Assembly: GCA_947452525.1 (NCBI GenBank)
Contig: CANGCW010000010.1
Span: 1 to 15,245, forward strand
Direction of reading: 5' to 3'
DNA: 15,245 nucleotides
DNA from: Actinomycetota bacterium
GTDB lineage: Bacteria > Actinomycetota > Actinomycetes > Nanopelagicales > Nanopelagicaceae
Shown: piece by piece, positions 14,622 through 15,245 of the stretch
Position numbering within the stretch: the first letter of the stretch is position 1
Layout: every line of letters begins with the position of its first letter
Notes under the pieces: model-generated
Database searches by the model: none
What the model saw: only the letters and a program-made list of their open reading frames with translations
Told to the model about the DNA's origin: nothing
Translations under genes and position numbers: made by a program

Positions 14622-15245
14622 CTAGGCGTCAGGAGCAGGCGTGTCGAAAAGGCTAGGCGGTGCGCCCTCGACCGGTATCTGTGGTGTTGCTCCTACATGG
14701 CGCCAGCCCTCAGGAGTGGCAACCCTGCCCCGTGGGGTACGGGCTATGAGGCCACGACGGACGAGGAAGGGCTCGGCCAGACCTTCGAGGGTCTCCGCCT
14801 CTTCGCCGAGGGCCATGGCTAGCGTGGAGAGTCCGACCGGACCACCGTTGAAGCGATGTACCAAGAGTTCCAGGAGTGACTTATCGAGTCGATCAAGGCC
14901 AATCGCATCGACCTCGTACATGGCAAGCGCCGCTCTCGCATCTTCATGAGTTAGGTGGCCATTACCGTGGACCTGAGAATAATCGCGGACGCGACGAAGA
15001 AGTCTGTTTGCAACTCGAGGAGTGCCCCGAGAGCGAGAGCCGATCTCCGTTATCGCTTCATCATTAATAGTGATGCCAAGAAGATCAGCGCTTCGTTCAA
15101 CGATTGTGCAAAGTTCATTATCTTCATAGAAGTCGAGTTGAGCGGTGAAGCCAAAGCGATCGCGAAGCGGACTTGGAAGTGATCCCGCTCGAGTAGTTGC
15201 ACCCACTAGCGTAAATCGTGGAAGTGCGAGTGGAATTGCAGTCGC
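14622..15245 (-). CDS. ruvB: Holliday junction ATPase RuvB, C-terminal 207 residues, truncated by window edge
   Basis: RuvB is the hexameric AAA+ motor that drives Holliday-junction branch migration with RuvA. Only the 3' part is present: the frame is open to base 15245, and an internal GTG at 15206 is not a start. Visible, in order: the strand and sensor-1 segment ALPRFTLVGATTRAG (from about the seventh visible residue), the arginine-finger region PLRDRFGF, sensor 2 RGTPRVANRLLRRVRD, then the winged-helix domain (GGPVGLSTLAMALGEE and EPFLVRRGLIARTPRGRVAT). Walker A and B would lie outside the window. The tail after GWRHVG is short and Pro-rich (DTPAPDA). It is likely part of ruvA-ruvB-secD-secF-rel. 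Confidence 0.95.
   Translation of the reverse strand, partial: ATAIPLALPRFTLVGATTRAGSLPSPLRDRFGFTAQLDFYEDNELCTIVERSADLLGITINDEAITEIGSRSRGTPRVANRLLRRVRDYSQVHGNGHLTHEDARAALAMYEVDAIGLDRLDKSLLELLVHRFNGGPVGLSTLAMALGEEAETLEGLAEPFLVRRGLIARTPRGRVATPEGWRHVGATPQIPVEGAPPSLFDTPAPDA

Noticed and set aside
1..15245. Defence system, mobile element, prophage or CRISPR array
   Set aside because: No transposase, integrase, terminal repeats, direct-repeat array or toxin-antitoxin pair seen; every long frame is a chromosomal housekeeping or envelope gene.

Overview
The window reads as an ordinary chromosomal segment of an actinobacterium (Actinomycetota). It carries twelve protein-coding genes, eleven of them on the minus strand, packed almost without spacing. 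The assignment rests on gene order (ruvB-secD-secF-rel followed by MBL hydrolase-hisS-aspS and then DUF948-alaS), on Rel, SecD and RuvB sequences of the mycobacterial/streptomycete type, on an AspRS with the nondiscriminating-type His31, and on frequent GTG starts. The balanced base composition and the very short or overlapping junctions fit a small streamlined genome, such as a freshwater Nanopelagicales-like or small Microbacteriaceae-like lineage. That last step is inference.

Layout, read along minus-strand transcription from the right edge. Unit 1 is ruvB (3' part only), secD, secF and a bifunctional (p)ppGpp synthetase/hydrolase, ending at about 9814. It meets the plus-strand DUF349 gene tail to tail across 16 bp, where a small hairpin spans both stop codons. 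DUF349 (8493-9797) diverges from unit 2 across a 131-bp region that holds a back-to-back promoter candidate and an imperfect 22-bp dyad. Unit 2 is an MBL-fold hydrolase, hisS, aspS, a predicted lipoprotein, a divergent membrane AAA+/M41 (FtsH-like) protease, a small DUF948 membrane protein and alaS, which runs off the left edge. The only gap long enough for a clear regulatory region is 8362-8492. No RNA genes, insertion sequences, CRISPR arrays or phage genes were seen.

Most genes are housekeeping: translation (three class II aminoacyl-tRNA synthetases), protein export (SecDF), Holliday-junction migration (RuvB) and stringent response (Rel). The least ordinary part is 1462-4641, where a lipoprotein, an unusual FtsH-like protease and a DUF948 protein sit inside the synthetase operon with an ATGA overlap between the first two. 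This looks like a small envelope-protein or membrane quality-control cassette. Function is inferred only from domains. Also notable are the lack of yajC between ruvB and secD, the lack of apt between secF and rel, and a rel start with no visible Shine-Dalgarno. I saw no clear sign of a wholly new system.
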